From: Aeromicrobium sp. Leaf245
GTDB taxonomy: Bacteria > Actinomycetota > Actinomycetes > Propionibacteriales > Nocardioidaceae
Length of the DNA: 64,000 nucleotides
NCBI RefSeq assembly: GCF_942548115.1
Contig: NZ_OW824151.1
Span: 2,728,001-2,792,000, forward strand
Direction of reading: 5' to 3'
Part shown: piece by piece, positions 16,763 through 25,268 of the stretch
Layout: each line of letters begins with the position of its first letter
Position numbering within the stretch: position 1 is the first letter of the stretch
Notes under the pieces: model-generated
What the model was told of the DNA's origin: nothing
The model's input: only the letters and a program-made list of their open reading frames with translations
Database searches by the model: none
Translations under genes and position numbers: made by a program

Positions 16763-17494
16763 CTACTCGGCGGGAAGGGGCTCGACGAGCTCGGGGCCGT
16801 TGTTGCGGACGTTGTTGACCTGGGTCGTGACGGGCCACGCGTCGAGACGTCCCGGCGTGGCCGGCACCAGCAGGTCGAGCAGCTCGGCCGCCGGCCGCTC
16901 CACCGGGCTCAGCCACGTATCGCGGACCTCCGGCGCCACCAGGAGCGGTGCGCGGTCGTGGAGCATGCCGTCGCCGCCCTCGGCGCTCGTGGTGAGGATG
17001 GTGAACGTCACGAGCCACGGCTCCTCCGCCGAGGACCGCCAGAACTCGTAGAGCCCGGCCAGGCCCAGCACCTCACGGCGGCCGTCCTGCTCGCCGGAGG
17101 TGATGTAGAACGGCTGCTTGGGCGCCTTCGGGCCCTGGCCCGCGTACCACTCGTAGTAGCCGTCGGCCGGGACGATGGCACGCCGCCGCGCGAAGGCACG
17201 CCGGAACGACGGCTTCTCGGCCACGGTCTCGGACCGGGCGTTGATCATCCGGCTGCCGATGGAGCGGTCCTTGGCCCAGCTCGGCACGAGACCCCAGGTG
17301 GCCGCCAGGAGCTCACGCCGCGGTGGCGCCGACTCCTCGGCGTCCTCCCGGGCCCGGCCGACCACCACCGGCGCCTGCTTGGTGGGTGCCACGTTCCAGT
17401 CGGGCGGCGGCAGCTCCGCACCGTCGGCCAGACGGGCCGCGAAGGCGTCGTCGAGGTCGCTCGAGGTCCGGGTGGTCGCATACCTGCCGCACAT
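16763..17494 (-). CDS. SOS response-associated peptidase (YedK/HMCES, DUF159)
   Basis: A 243-residue SRAP domain protein. Translation from ATG 17494 begins MCGRYATTRT, placing the catalytic Cys at position 2 after Met removal, as required for the thiazolidine cross-link to abasic sites in single-stranded DNA. Other family landmarks are WNVAPTKQAPVV, WGLVPSWAKD, INARSETVAEKPSFR, CRRCI-like GYYEWY at the active site and the conserved His in LHDRAPLLVA. It fits the family length. A DUF159 gene near sigH and aroA also occurs in M. tuberculosis. I saw no LexA box (GAAC-N4-GTTC) upstream, so SOS control is not supported here. Confidence 0.93.
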   Translation of the reverse strand: MCGRYATTRTSSDLDDAFAARLADGAELPPPDWNVAPTKQAPVVVGRAREDAEESAPPRRELLAATWGLVPSWAKDRSIGSRMINARSETVAEKPSFRRAFARRRAIVPADGYYEWYAGQGPKAPKQPFYITSGEQDGRREVLGLAGLYEFWRSSAEEPWLVTFTILTTSAEGGDGMLHDRAPLLVAPEVRDTWLSPVERPAAELLDLLVPATPGRLDAWPVTTQVNNVRNNGPELVEPLPAE

Positions 17495-17646
17495 GGGGCC
17501 AGCCTTCCACGCCGCACCGACGGTGCGGTGGGACCGGGATCGATCGAGCCTCCCGGCCCCCGTTCTGCGTTGTGACACGCGTTCTGGACAGTTGCGGGTC
17601 ACGTGGAGCCCGATCCATGCCCCGGAGGTGTCCGAAACGGAGTGAC

Positions 17647-17691
17647 GGCCCGGCACCCCCGCCGGGCCCGACGCAGCCCTGGTGCGTCGGG
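17647..17691. terminator. tandem hairpins downstream of the 17704-18354 gene
   Basis: Two perfect hairpins overlap by 2 nt: GGCCCGGC/GCCGGGCC (17647-17668, 6-nt loop) and CCCGACGCA/TGCGTCGGG (17667-17691, 7-nt loop). They follow the stop of the minus-strand gene at 17704 and precede the DUF159 gene promoter. They probably form a terminator; because they overlap, the last pairs of each compete. Confidence 0.6.
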
Positions 17692-17703
17692 TCCGGACGG
17701 GTG

Positions 17704-18354
17704 TCAGCGCGCCAGGGCCTGCAGGAGGCCCGGCAGGTCCCCGGCCGTGGGCGGAAGCTCCTCCACCCACAGCCGGGGCGCACCCCCGCCGTCCGGCGTG
17801 CGCCCGAGAAGCACACCGACCAGCGCGAGGGTCGTGGCGTGGGCGCGCTCGCGCGCCGTCAGCACCACGAAGCGGCTCGACCCGACCCGGGCCACGGTCT
17901 CGTCGCCCGGGAAGACCGATCGCAGGACCTGCCCGACCTCGACGGCCCTCAACGAGGCCTCCAGGGGCGAGCGTCGTCGGTCGTCGGACGGCTCGACCAC
18001 GACGAGGACGTGACCGTCGCCGGCGCGCTGCTCCTCGACAGCGGCGGCGCGGTACACGTCACCCAACCTGCTGTGCAGGTGGGGCACCGTCGACAGCGAG
18101 GTCAACGGGTCCTCGCACCCTGCGTCGTGCACGCGCCCGAGTGCGCGCTCCGCCCAGGCGAGGCACGCAGCCCGCACCGACGCGTGTCGGGGGGCTCCGT
18201 CGAAGGCACGCTCCACGAGATCGATGACCTCGTGGAGCGGGGACCCGTCCGCCGCTGCACTCGCTCCCACCACGTGTGCAACGGCATCGACGTCGGTCCG
18301 ACCGTCGCGAACGGCCTCGACCAGCGACGTCGCTGCGTGCTGGGTGTCGTCCAT
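17704..18354 (-). CDS. hypothetical protein with degenerate GGDEF-like domain
   Basis: A 216-residue soluble protein starting MDDTQHAATSLVEA at ATG 18354, preceded by GAGGAGG. The first ~85 residues are helical with an AAADGSPLHEVIDLVERAF segment. The second half begins DPLTSLSTVPHLHSRLGDVYR and later has VARVGSSRFVVLTARER; these align in position with DPLTGLPNRRxLxxRL and the RxGGDEFxxL region of diguanylate cyclases, but the GGDEF signature itself is gone. It is therefore unlikely to make c-di-GMP and may bind a nucleotide or protein. It is divergent from the sigma/anti-sigma fusion gene. Confidence 0.7.
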   Translation of the reverse strand: MDDTQHAATSLVEAVRDGRTDVDAVAHVVGASAAADGSPLHEVIDLVERAFDGAPRHASVRAACLAWAERALGRVHDAGCEDPLTSLSTVPHLHSRLGDVYRAAAVEEQRAGDGHVLVVVEPSDDRRRSPLEASLRAVEVGQVLRSVFPGDETVARVGSSRFVVLTARERAHATTLALVGVLLGRTPDGGGAPRLWVEELPPTAGDLPGLLQALAR

Positions 18355-18420
18355 GACGGTCCTCCTCTCGTGTGCGGTGACCATGGGACGGCCGGGGGCG
18401 GTGATCGTGACGCGATCGGC

Positions 18421-18445
18421 GGAACTTTCTCGACTCGGGTCCGAT
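18421..18445 (+). promoter_or_regulatory. ECF-type promoter candidate 1 upstream of the sigma fusion gene
   Basis: GGAAC (18421-18425), 16 bases, then CGAT (18442-18445), the usual architecture for ECF sigma promoters. It lies about 80 nt before the sigma gene start, consistent with autoregulation. Confidence 0.45.
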
Positions 18446-18474
18446 GGCCCCCGACCGGCCGGGCGTGACGTGCA

Positions 18475-18499
18475 GGAACGTTCCTCGTTGGACCCCGTG
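18475..18499 (+). promoter_or_regulatory. ECF-type promoter candidate 2 upstream of the sigma fusion gene
   Basis: GGAAC (18475-18479), 16 bases, then CGTG (18496-18499). Same spacing as the first candidate 54 bp upstream. The CGTG would place the start point about 20 nt before ATG 18526. Confidence 0.4.
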
Positions 18500-18525
18500 G
18501 GAGTGCAGACGAGGGAGCCGAACCG

Positions 18526-20262
18526 ATGGACGACCTGATCGAGACGACGCAGCAGCGCAGCGACGCGCAGCTGATCGCTGCCGTGCGTGCCGGCGACACC
18601 GCGGCCTACGGTCTGCTGTTCCAGCGGCACGCGGCCGCCGCGACCCGCCTCTCCCGCCAGCTCCTGAGCACCGGCGAGGCCGACGACCTGGTGTCGGAGG
18701 CCTTCCTGAAGGTGCTGAGCCTCCTGCAGGACGGCAAGGGTCCCGACGAGGCCTTCCGCGCGTACCTGCTCACCGCGGTCCGGCGCCTGCACGTGGACCG
18801 CATCAGGGCCACGACCCGCACCCGTCCCACCGACGACGAGCACGTGCTCGACCGGGGTGTGCCCTTCGACGACGCCGTGAGCGCCGCCTTCGAGAACGAC
18901 GCCGCCGCGCGCGCCTTCGCGTCGCTGCCCGAGCGGTGGCAGCTGGTGCTGTGGCACCTCGAGGTCGAGGGGCAGAAGCCCGCGGCCGTCGCACCGCTGC
19001 TCGGCATGAGCCCCAACAGCGTCTCCGCCCTGGCCTACCGCGCACGGGAGGGTCTGCGGGCCGCGTACCTCGAGAGCCACGCGGCGGCCACCACCGACGA
19101 GGCCTGCCGCGCCGTGACACCTCTGCTCGGCGGCTTCGTGCGCCAGACGCTGTCGGCCCGCGACACCGCGAAGGTCGACCGGCACCTCGACGGGTGCCGA
19201 CGCTGCACCGGCGTCCACCTCGAGCTCGTGGAGGTCAACCAGAACCTGCGCGGTCTTCTCGCGCCCGCCCTGCTCGGACCCGCCGCCGCGGGCTACCTCG
19301 GGGCGACCGGGACGGCCGCCGCCGCCCTGGGGGCCGGGGGGATCGCGGCGGGAGGAGTCTGGGCGACGGCCGGCACGGCGGCCGGGGGGTCGCTCGCCGT
19401 CGGCACCACCGCGGCCGGCGGCGGGTTCGCCGCCGCGAGCGGCTACGCCGGGGCGACCATGCTGACGTCGGCGATCGTCTCGCAGGTCGCCCGGGTGGCT
19501 CTCGTGCCGGCCCAGGCCGCCGCCGCGACGGCCGTCAGCGCCGGGACGCCCGCCGTGGTCGCGACCACCGTGGTCACCGGGGCCTTGACGACCGGCATGG
19601 TCGTCGGCGGGACGGACCTGCTCACCTCGGCGCCGCCCGCGGTGGTCGCCTCGCCGAGCCCGTCCAGCCCCCTGGCGCCGGAGTCGACCGCGGCGCCCAC
19701 CACCGAGCCGACGCCGGAGCCCACCACCGAGCCGACGCCGGAGCCCTCCGCGGAGCCCACCCCGGAGACGCCGGTCGAGACGACGCCGCCCGCACCGACC
19801 CCGGCCACCGCGGACGCCTCCGCCTCTCCCGACCAGCCCGTCTCCGAGCAGCCGGTCGTCACGCCCGCGCCGCCGCCGGTCACGCCCACCGACTTCTCCC
19901 TCGGCGCCGCCACGGTCACGAACGACTCCACCCTCCTGCAGCGCCGCGTGGTCGTCCCGATCGCCGCCGACGGCGGCAGCAACCCCGTGGCGCGCACCGT
20001 GACCATGACCGTGTCGTTCGACCGGACCGTGAAGTTCCGTGGGATCCCCGGCGACGGGTGGGCGTGCGACGCCACCCGCAACCAGCGGCTCCGCACGCTC
20101 CGCTGCAGCGCCACGCTGCCCGCCGGACAAGGCGGCTCGTTCCCCTTCAAGGTCATCGGCGCCCGCCCCGCCGCCACCGTCACCGTCACCGCGCCCGACG
20201 ATCCCCGCTCCGACAACGACACCACCACGTTCCGGTCCACGGGCTGGCTCCTGCCGATCTGA
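18526..20262 (+). CDS. ECF sigma factor fused to zinc anti-sigma, membrane and extracellular domains
   Basis: A 578-residue one-protein sensor. Residues ~14-100 form sigma region 2, ~120-185 region 4 (LPERWQLVLWHLEVEG, MSPNSVSALAYRAREGL). Cys194, His220, Cys224 and Cys227 (HLDGCRRC) form a ZAS-like anti-sigma zinc motif. A long Ala/Gly-rich hydrophobic stretch (~245-365) likely includes at least one membrane span near 325-365. A Pro/Glu/Thr linker with TTEPTPEP repeats (~390-415) leads to an Ig-like beta domain (~455-578) with Cys514 and Cys527. The natural reading is that an extracellular cue controls release of the sigma part. Two ECF-like promoters upstream suggest autoregulation. GGGAG precedes the ATG. 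Confidence 0.85.
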   Translation: MDDLIETTQQRSDAQLIAAVRAGDTAAYGLLFQRHAAAATRLSRQLLSTGEADDLVSEAFLKVLSLLQDGKGPDEAFRAYLLTAVRRLHVDRIRATTRTRPTDDEHVLDRGVPFDDAVSAAFENDAAARAFASLPERWQLVLWHLEVEGQKPAAVAPLLGMSPNSVSALAYRAREGLRAAYLESHAAATTDEACRAVTPLLGGFVRQTLSARDTAKVDRHLDGCRRCTGVHLELVEVNQNLRGLLAPALLGPAAAGYLGATGTAAAALGAGGIAAGGVWATAGTAAGGSLAVGTTAAGGGFAAASGYAGATMLTSAIVSQVARVALVPAQAAAATAVSAGTPAVVATTVVTGALTTGMVVGGTDLLTSAPPAVVASPSPSSPLAPESTAAPTTEPTPEPTTEPTPEPSAEPTPETPVETTPPAPTPATADASASPDQPVSEQPVVTPAPPPVTPTDFSLGAATVTNDSTLLQRRVVVPIAADGGSNPVARTVTMTVSFDRTVKFRGIPGDGWACDATRNQRLRTLRCSATLPAGQGGSFPFKVIGARPAATVTVTAPDDPRSDNDTTTFRSTGWLLPI

Positions 20263-20348
20263 TCGAACCGGTCCGTCGCCTCGAGCGCGCTCGGGCCCGC
20301 TCGCGCGCTGACGTTGTGGAACTCGCCGACGTTGGCATGATGGGAGCC

Positions 20349-20834
20349 ATGACCGTCCTGCGCACCATCGCCCGTCCCCTGCTCGCGTCGATGTTCGTGT
20401 ACGGAGGTGTCAACGCGCTGCGCAACGCCCCCGCCATGGGCCCGAAGGCCGAGCCCGTGGCCGACGCGCTCGGCAAGGCCGCGCCGCAGCTCGCGACGTC
20501 GCCCACGAACCTGGTGCGGGTCAACGGCGCCGTCCACGTGGTCGCGGGCACCGCGCTGGCCACGGGTCGCTTCCCCCGGCTGTCGGCGTTCGTGCTGGCC
20601 TCCACCCTGGCACCCACGACGGCCGTCGGGCACCCCTTCTGGAACGAGACCGACCCGGCGTCGCGCCAGAACCAGACGGTGCACTTCCTCAAGAACCTCT
20701 CGCTCATCGGCGGACTGCTCATGAGCACGCTCGACCCCGACCCGCACAAGAAGTTCATCGGCACCCGCGCCAAGAACCGGGTCGTCGACGCGAAGGGCGT
20801 CGTCGTCGAGCGCATCGACGACCTGCGTCCCTGA
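20349..20834 (+). CDS. DoxX family membrane protein
   Basis: A 161-residue protein with about four hydrophobic segments, beginning MTVLRTIARPLLASMFVYGGVNALRNAP, a typical DoxX opening. Landmarks are RVNGAVHVVAGTALATG and FWNETDPASRQNQTVHFLKNLSLIGGLL. DoxX relatives are membrane proteins often tied to redox stress; an exact activity cannot be assigned. In-frame ATGs at 20337 and 20340 are alternatives. CATGAT 7 nt before ATG 20349 may be a leaderless -10. It lies between the sigma fusion and aroA on the same strand. Confidence 0.85.
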   Translation: MTVLRTIARPLLASMFVYGGVNALRNAPAMGPKAEPVADALGKAAPQLATSPTNLVRVNGAVHVVAGTALATGRFPRLSAFVLASTLAPTTAVGHPFWNETDPASRQNQTVHFLKNLSLIGGLLMSTLDPDPHKKFIGTRAKNRVVDAKGVVVERIDDLRP

Positions 20835-20892
20835 GCCCGAGACGTCTGGCCCGAGACGTCCGGTCCGGCGCGCCGGTTCACTACAGTGGGGC

Positions 20893-22173
20893 GTGATGAA
20901 CGCCCCGCTGCCCTGGCTCGCCCCCACCCGTGAGAGTCCTGTCGACGCGCAGGTGCTCGTCCCCGGCTCCAAGTCCCTGACCAACCGTGCGCTCGTGCTG
21001 GCCGCGCTGGCCGACGGCCCCTCGGTCATCACCCGTCCGCTCGGCTCCCGCGACACGCAGCTCATGGCGGCGGCCCTCGGCGCCCTCGGAGCCGGCGTCG
21101 AGAAGGACGGCATGACGTGGCGCGTCACGCCGGTCGACCGCACCCGGACCGGCTCGACGGCCGTCGACTGCGGTCTGGCCGGGACGGTCATGCGGTTCGT
21201 CCCACCGCTCGCGGCCCTCGGCTCGTCCGCCGTCACGTTCGACGGTGATCCGCACGCGCGACGGCGACCGATGGGTCAGACGATCGCCACGCTGCGCGAC
21301 CTGGGTGTCCGGGTGGACGACGGCGACCGCGGCTCGCTGCCCTTCGTCGTCCACGGCACCGGCGCCGTGGCCGGTGGGCCTCTCGTGGTCGACGCGTCGG
21401 CCTCGAGCCAGTTCGTCTCCGCGCTGCTGCTGGCCGCGCCCGCCTTCACCCAGGGCCTCGACCTGCAACACCGGGGCGCTGCCCTGCCCTCGCTCCCCCA
21501 CGTGGAGATGACCGTCACGGAGCTGCGCCGACGCGGCGTCGAGATCGACGACTCCTCCCCCGACCGGTGGGTCGTGAGCCCCGGTCCGGTGCGCGCGCTC
21601 GACGTCGAGATCGAGCCCGACCTCTCGAACGCAGGGGTCTTCGTGGCGGCGGCGGTCGCCACCGGCGGCTCCATGCGGGTCCGCGGCTGGCCCGAGCAGA
21701 CCCAGCAGGCCGGCGACGCGTGGCGCGAGCTGGTCGTGGCCTTCGGCGGCACCGCCGAGCGCGACGGCGCCGACATGGTCTTCCGCGGCGGTCCCTCGAT
21801 CAGCGGGGTCGACCTCGACCTGCACGACGTCGGCGAGCTCACCCCCGTGGTGGCTGCGCTCGCCGCTCTCGCCGACGGCCCGTCGCGACTGCGGGGGGTC
21901 GCGCACCTGCGCGGCCACGAGACGGACCGGCTCGCCGCGCTGGCCACGGAGCTGAACCGGCTCGGTGGCGACGTCTCCGAGACCGACGACGGGCTCGAGA
22001 TCCGTCCGCGCCCCCTCCACGGCGAGATCTTCGAGACGTACGACGACCACCGCATGGCGCACGCCGCCGTGGTCCTGGCCCTCAAGGTCCCGGAGCTGTT
22101 CGTGGAGAACGTCTCGACGACCGTGAAGACCTACCCCAACTTCGCGCCGGTGTGGGAGCGCCTGGTCGCGTGA
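20893..22173 (+). CDS. aroA: 3-phosphoshikimate 1-carboxyvinyltransferase (EPSP synthase)
   Basis: A 426-residue enzyme of the shikimate pathway joining shikimate-3-phosphate and phosphoenolpyruvate. Landmarks are VLVPGSKSLTNRALVLAALADG, CGLAGTVMRFVPPLAAL, DASASSQFVSALLLAAP, HLRGHETDRLAALATEL and DDHRMAHAAVVLAL, all conserved family motifs. The start may be GTG 20893 or ATG 20896; TACAGT (20882-20887) lies 5-8 nt upstream, suggesting a very short or absent leader. The stop overlaps the rsgA start by 4 nt (GTGA). The aroA-rsgA order is shared with M. tuberculosis. Confidence 0.97.
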   Translation: MMNAPLPWLAPTRESPVDAQVLVPGSKSLTNRALVLAALADGPSVITRPLGSRDTQLMAAALGALGAGVEKDGMTWRVTPVDRTRTGSTAVDCGLAGTVMRFVPPLAALGSSAVTFDGDPHARRRPMGQTIATLRDLGVRVDDGDRGSLPFVVHGTGAVAGGPLVVDASASSQFVSALLLAAPAFTQGLDLQHRGAALPSLPHVEMTVTELRRRGVEIDDSSPDRWVVSPGPVRALDVEIEPDLSNAGVFVAAAVATGGSMRVRGWPEQTQQAGDAWRELVVAFGGTAERDGADMVFRGGPSISGVDLDLHDVGELTPVVAALAALADGPSRLRGVAHLRGHETDRLAALATELNRLGGDVSETDDGLEIRPRPLHGEIFETYDDHRMAHAAVVLALKVPELFVENVSTTVKTYPNFAPVWERLVA

Positions 22174-23222
22174 GGCAGGACGACGAGCACGCCGCGTTCG
22201 AACGACCGCGTCGCCGCACGCGCCCTCGCACGAAGGACCGACCCAACTACGACGACGCGCCCCTGGCCCGTGTGGTCACGATCGATCGTGGCCGCTTCAC
22301 GTTGCGTCTGCTCGATCCCGACCTCCCGCCGACCGCCGGTCTCGTCACCGCCATGAAGTCACGCCCCATCGGACGGCAGGGCGTGGTGGTCGGCGACGAG
22401 GTCAAGGTCGTCGGCGACGTGAGCGGCGCCGACGGGACGCTGGCCCGCATCGTCGAGGTGCTGCCCCGCCGCACCGTGCTGCGCCGCACCGCCGACGACG
22501 ACGACCCGATCGAGCGGGTGGTGGTCGCCAACGCCGACCAGCTCGTGGTGGTCACCGCCCTGGCGGACCCTCCGCCGCGACCCGGCCTCATCGACCGCTG
22601 CCTGGTGGCGGCGTTCGAGGCCGGCATGGAGCCGCTCGTCTGCCTCACCAAGTCCGACCTCGGGTCGCCCGACGAGATGCTGGCGCTCCTGGAGCCCCTC
22701 GACGTCCGCACGGTCGTCACGCGGCGCAGCGGCACGGGCCCGGGCGACGACGAGCGGGGCGACGGCATGGAGAGCCTCGACGAGCTGCGCGAGGCCCTGG
22801 CCGGCCGCGTGAGCGTGTTCATCGGTCACAGCGGGGTGGGCAAGTCGACCCTGGTCAACGCCCTCGTCCCCGGGACCGGCCGCATCACCAGCCACGTCAA
22901 CGAGGTCACCGGCCGCGGTCGTCACACGTCGACGTCGGCGCTGGCCATCGAGCTGGAGCCCACCGACGGCGGCGACGGTGGCTGGATCATCGACACCCCC
23001 GGCTTCCGCTCGTTCGGTCTCGCGCACGTTCAGGTCGACGACGTCCTGCGCGCGTTCCCCGACCTCGACGACGCGACCCGCGACTGTCCTCGCGGCTGCA
23101 CGCACGCGGCCACGGAGCCCGAGTGCGCGCTCGACCTGGCGGTGGCCGCCGGGACGCTGCCCACGGCCCGGGTCGAGTCCTTCCGCCGCATCGTCGCGGC
23201 CAAGGACACCACGGCCTGGTGA
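22170..23222 (+). CDS. rsgA: ribosome small subunit-dependent GTPase A
   Basis: A 350-residue circularly permuted GTPase that helps mature the 30S subunit. An N-terminal basic tail and OB-fold (~30-110) precede the G domain: the G4-like TKSD comes first (CLTKSDLGSP), then G1 GHSGVGKST, then G3 DTPGF in WIIDTPGFRSFGL. A C-terminal zinc-binding Cys/His element lies in DCPRGCTHAATEPEC. The start is GTG 22170, overlapping the aroA stop; the N-terminus is rich in Arg, as is common. It is part of an aroA-rsgA operon. Confidence 0.96.
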   Translation: MRQDDEHAAFERPRRRTRPRTKDRPNYDDAPLARVVTIDRGRFTLRLLDPDLPPTAGLVTAMKSRPIGRQGVVVGDEVKVVGDVSGADGTLARIVEVLPRRTVLRRTADDDDPIERVVVANADQLVVVTALADPPPRPGLIDRCLVAAFEAGMEPLVCLTKSDLGSPDEMLALLEPLDVRTVVTRRSGTGPGDDERGDGMESLDELREALAGRVSVFIGHSGVGKSTLVNALVPGTGRITSHVNEVTGRGRHTSTSALAIELEPTDGGDGGWIIDTPGFRSFGLAHVQVDDVLRAFPDLDDATRDCPRGCTHAATEPECALDLAVAAGTLPTARVESFRRIVAAKDTTAW

Positions 23223-23228
23223 ACGGGC

Positions 23229-23555
23229 TCAGAAGCTCCCGAGCCAGAGCGCGATGACCACGCCGACGGTGGCGGCCACGAGCTCCAGCACGGCGACGCG
23301 CCGCATCCAGCGGCGTCCACCGGAGAGCACGAGGACGAGGGCGGGGAAGCCCCACGAGATCGCCGCACCGGCGAGCATGAGCAACGCTCCCTGGCTCTGC
23401 TCCTCAGGGCTCGGCGACTCCCCGAACAGGCTGAGTCCGGTGACGAAGCCGAAGAAGCCGAGCCACGGTCCGAACGGCCACAGGAGCAGCAGGACGACGG
23501 AGACGGCGAGGCCGGCGCGACCGGGCGACGCGGCCCGGGACGTCGAGGGGTCCAT
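23229..23555 (-). CDS. small integral membrane protein
   Basis: A 108-residue protein with three or so hydrophobic segments, such as AGLAVSVVLLLLWPFGPWLGFFGFV and LLMLAGAAISWGFPALVLVLSGG. I do not recognise a family. ATG 23555 is supported by TACGGT exactly 6 nt upstream on the minus strand, a leaderless-type promoter. It ends 7 nt from the convergent rsgA stop. Confidence 0.7.
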   Translation of the reverse strand: MDPSTSRAASPGRAGLAVSVVLLLLWPFGPWLGFFGFVTGLSLFGESPSPEEQSQGALLMLAGAAISWGFPALVLVLSGGRRWMRRVAVLELVAATVGVVIALWLGSF

Positions 23556-23669
23556 CGGGCCACCGTACGTGCCGCGCGTCCGCTCGACACCTCGCCGCGC
23601 GCAGGCACGACGTGCGGCAGCACCCCCTGCCTCCCCCACCCCGGCGAACCACGCCGTTACCCTGCGACC

Positions 23670-24611
23670 ATGACGCACTCCTGGAACGACGACGTGCGGC
23701 TGGCGCACGTGCTGGCCGACTCCGCCGACAACCTGTCGATGGACCGGTTCGGCGCGATCGACCTCGAGGTGTCGACGAAGCCGGACATGAGCTACGTGAC
23801 CGAGTCCGACCAGGCGGTCGAGGAGACCATCCGTCGCATGCTGAAGTCCTCCCGCACCCGTGACGTGGTGCTCGGCGAGGAGCAGGGCGAGCAGCTGGGC
23901 TCGACCGGGTCCCAGGAGCGCCGGTGGATCATCGACCCGATCGACGGCACGTCCAACTTCGTGCGCGGGGTCCCGGTGTGGGCCACCCTCATCGCCCTGG
24001 AGGAGGACGGCGAGATCGTGGTGGGCCTCGTCTCGGCGCCGGCGCTGGGCCGACGCTGGTGGGCCTCGAAGGGCGCCGGCGCCTACACCGGCAAGTCGTT
24101 CATGCACGCCCGCGAGATCCGCTGCTCGCAGGTCTCCGACCTGTCGTCGGCGTCGCTGTCGTTCAGCTCGGCCCCCTCGTGGGAGGACATCGGCAAGGGC
24201 GAGGCGTTCTGGGCGCTCGCGCGCCGGTGCTGGCGGACCCGCGGCTACGGCGACTTCTGGTCGCACATGCTGGTCGCCGAGGGAGCCGTCGACATCGCGG
24301 CCGAGCCCGAGCTGAAGCTGTGGGACATGGCCGCCCTCGACGTCATCGTGCGCGAGGCCGGTGGACGGTTCACGTCGCTGGACGGCTCCGACGGCCCGTG
24401 GGGCGCGAACGCGATCTCGACGAACGGCCGCCTGCACGACGCCGCCATGGCCTACCTCGGCCACTTCCCCGACGCCGAGGACACCGACCTCGACGGCGTC
24501 GAGGACGATGACGCCGAGGACGATGACGCCGAGGACGCCGGCGGCGGCACTGCCGGCACCGTGCGCCGCCTGGACTTCTCGCGTCCCTGGGGCTCGCCCG
24601 ACGCACCCTGA
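23670..24611 (+). CDS. hisN: histidinol-phosphatase (inositol monophosphatase family)
   Basis: A 313-residue member of the inositol monophosphatase family. Metal-site motifs are GEEQGEQLGS (Glu-Glu), WIIDPIDGTSNFVRGVPVW (DPIDGT) and LWDMAALDVIVREAGG (WDxAA-like). Actinobacterial HisN proteins look like this and dephosphorylate histidinol phosphate; another sugar-phosphate substrate is possible. The C-terminal ~45 residues are an acidic tail made by a 15-bp direct repeat and are unlike the catalytic domain. TACCCT lies exactly 6 nt before ATG 23670, a leaderless pattern. Confidence 0.88.
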   Translation: MTHSWNDDVRLAHVLADSADNLSMDRFGAIDLEVSTKPDMSYVTESDQAVEETIRRMLKSSRTRDVVLGEEQGEQLGSTGSQERRWIIDPIDGTSNFVRGVPVWATLIALEEDGEIVVGLVSAPALGRRWWASKGAGAYTGKSFMHAREIRCSQVSDLSSASLSFSSAPSWEDIGKGEAFWALARRCWRTRGYGDFWSHMLVAEGAVDIAAEPELKLWDMAALDVIVREAGGRFTSLDGSDGPWGANAISTNGRLHDAAMAYLGHFPDAEDTDLDGVEDDDAEDDDAEDAGGGTAGTVRRLDFSRPWGSPDAP

Positions 24612-24730
24612 CCTCCGCGGCCGGTGGAGGTCCGGCGCCCTTCGGCGGCCCGGTCCCGGCGCACGCCGTCGAGGGTGGCGGCCTGCCGTGTGACCCGCGT
24701 TACACTGGCGTGGAGTCTCCAGGAGGCACC

Positions 24731-25162
24731 ATGCGAGTCAGCGACGTCCTGTCCTCCAAGGGCAGCGCCACCGTCCACACGATCGCGCCCGAGGCCACGG
24801 TCTCGGACCTGCTCGAGGCGTTCGCGACGCACGACGTCGGCGCCCTGGTGGTGAGCGAGGACGGCTCCACGATGGTCGGGATCGTCTCCGAGCGCGACGT
24901 GGTGCGCAAGCTGCGCCACGTGCCCGACGCGCGGTCGGCGACCGTGGCCTCGATCATGACCACCGAGGTGCTCGTGTGCTCGCCCGAGGACTCGTTCGGC
25001 TCCCTCATGGCCACCATGACCGAGCACCGCGTGCGCCACGTGCCGGTGGTGGTCGACGACCGGCTGGCGGGCGTCCTGAGCATCGGCGACGCCGTGAAGC
25101 ACCGGATGGAGCAGCTGGAGTTCGAGCGCGACCAGCTGAGCTCCTACGTCGCGGGCGGCTGA
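24731..25162 (+). CDS. tandem CBS domain protein
   Basis: A 143-residue protein made of two CBS motifs. It starts MRVSDVLSSKGSATVHTI, with VGIVSERDVVRKL in the first repeat and VASIMTTEVLVC...VPVVVDDRLAGVLSIGDAVKHRM in the second (shown as separate landmarks). CBS pairs bind adenosyl ligands such as AMP, ATP or NAD. The AGGAGG at 24721-24726 fixes the start at ATG 24731. Upstream TTACACT near 24698 may be a -10 element. The partner process is unknown. Confidence 0.9.
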   Translation: MRVSDVLSSKGSATVHTIAPEATVSDLLEAFATHDVGALVVSEDGSTMVGIVSERDVVRKLRHVPDARSATVASIMTTEVLVCSPEDSFGSLMATMTEHRVRHVPVVVDDRLAGVLSIGDAVKHRMEQLEFERDQLSSYVAGG

Positions 25163-25268
25163 CCGACCCCTGCCGTCACGCGGCCGCCGAGCCCCGAGCC
25201 CGGCTCCGTCGTCACGCCCCCGCCCTGACGGACCGTGCCCGGCCGGCGTCCGGCTGGACAGGTGTGGG

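Noticed and set aside
17495..17703. SOS control of the DUF159 gene
   Set aside because: No GAAC-N4-GTTC was found in the upstream region; the DUF159 name alone does not establish SOS regulation.
19695..19775. Short repeats resembling a repeat array
   Set aside because: They are in-frame ACC-GAG-CCG type codons for the TTEPTPEP linker of the sigma fusion, with no spacers; not a CRISPR.
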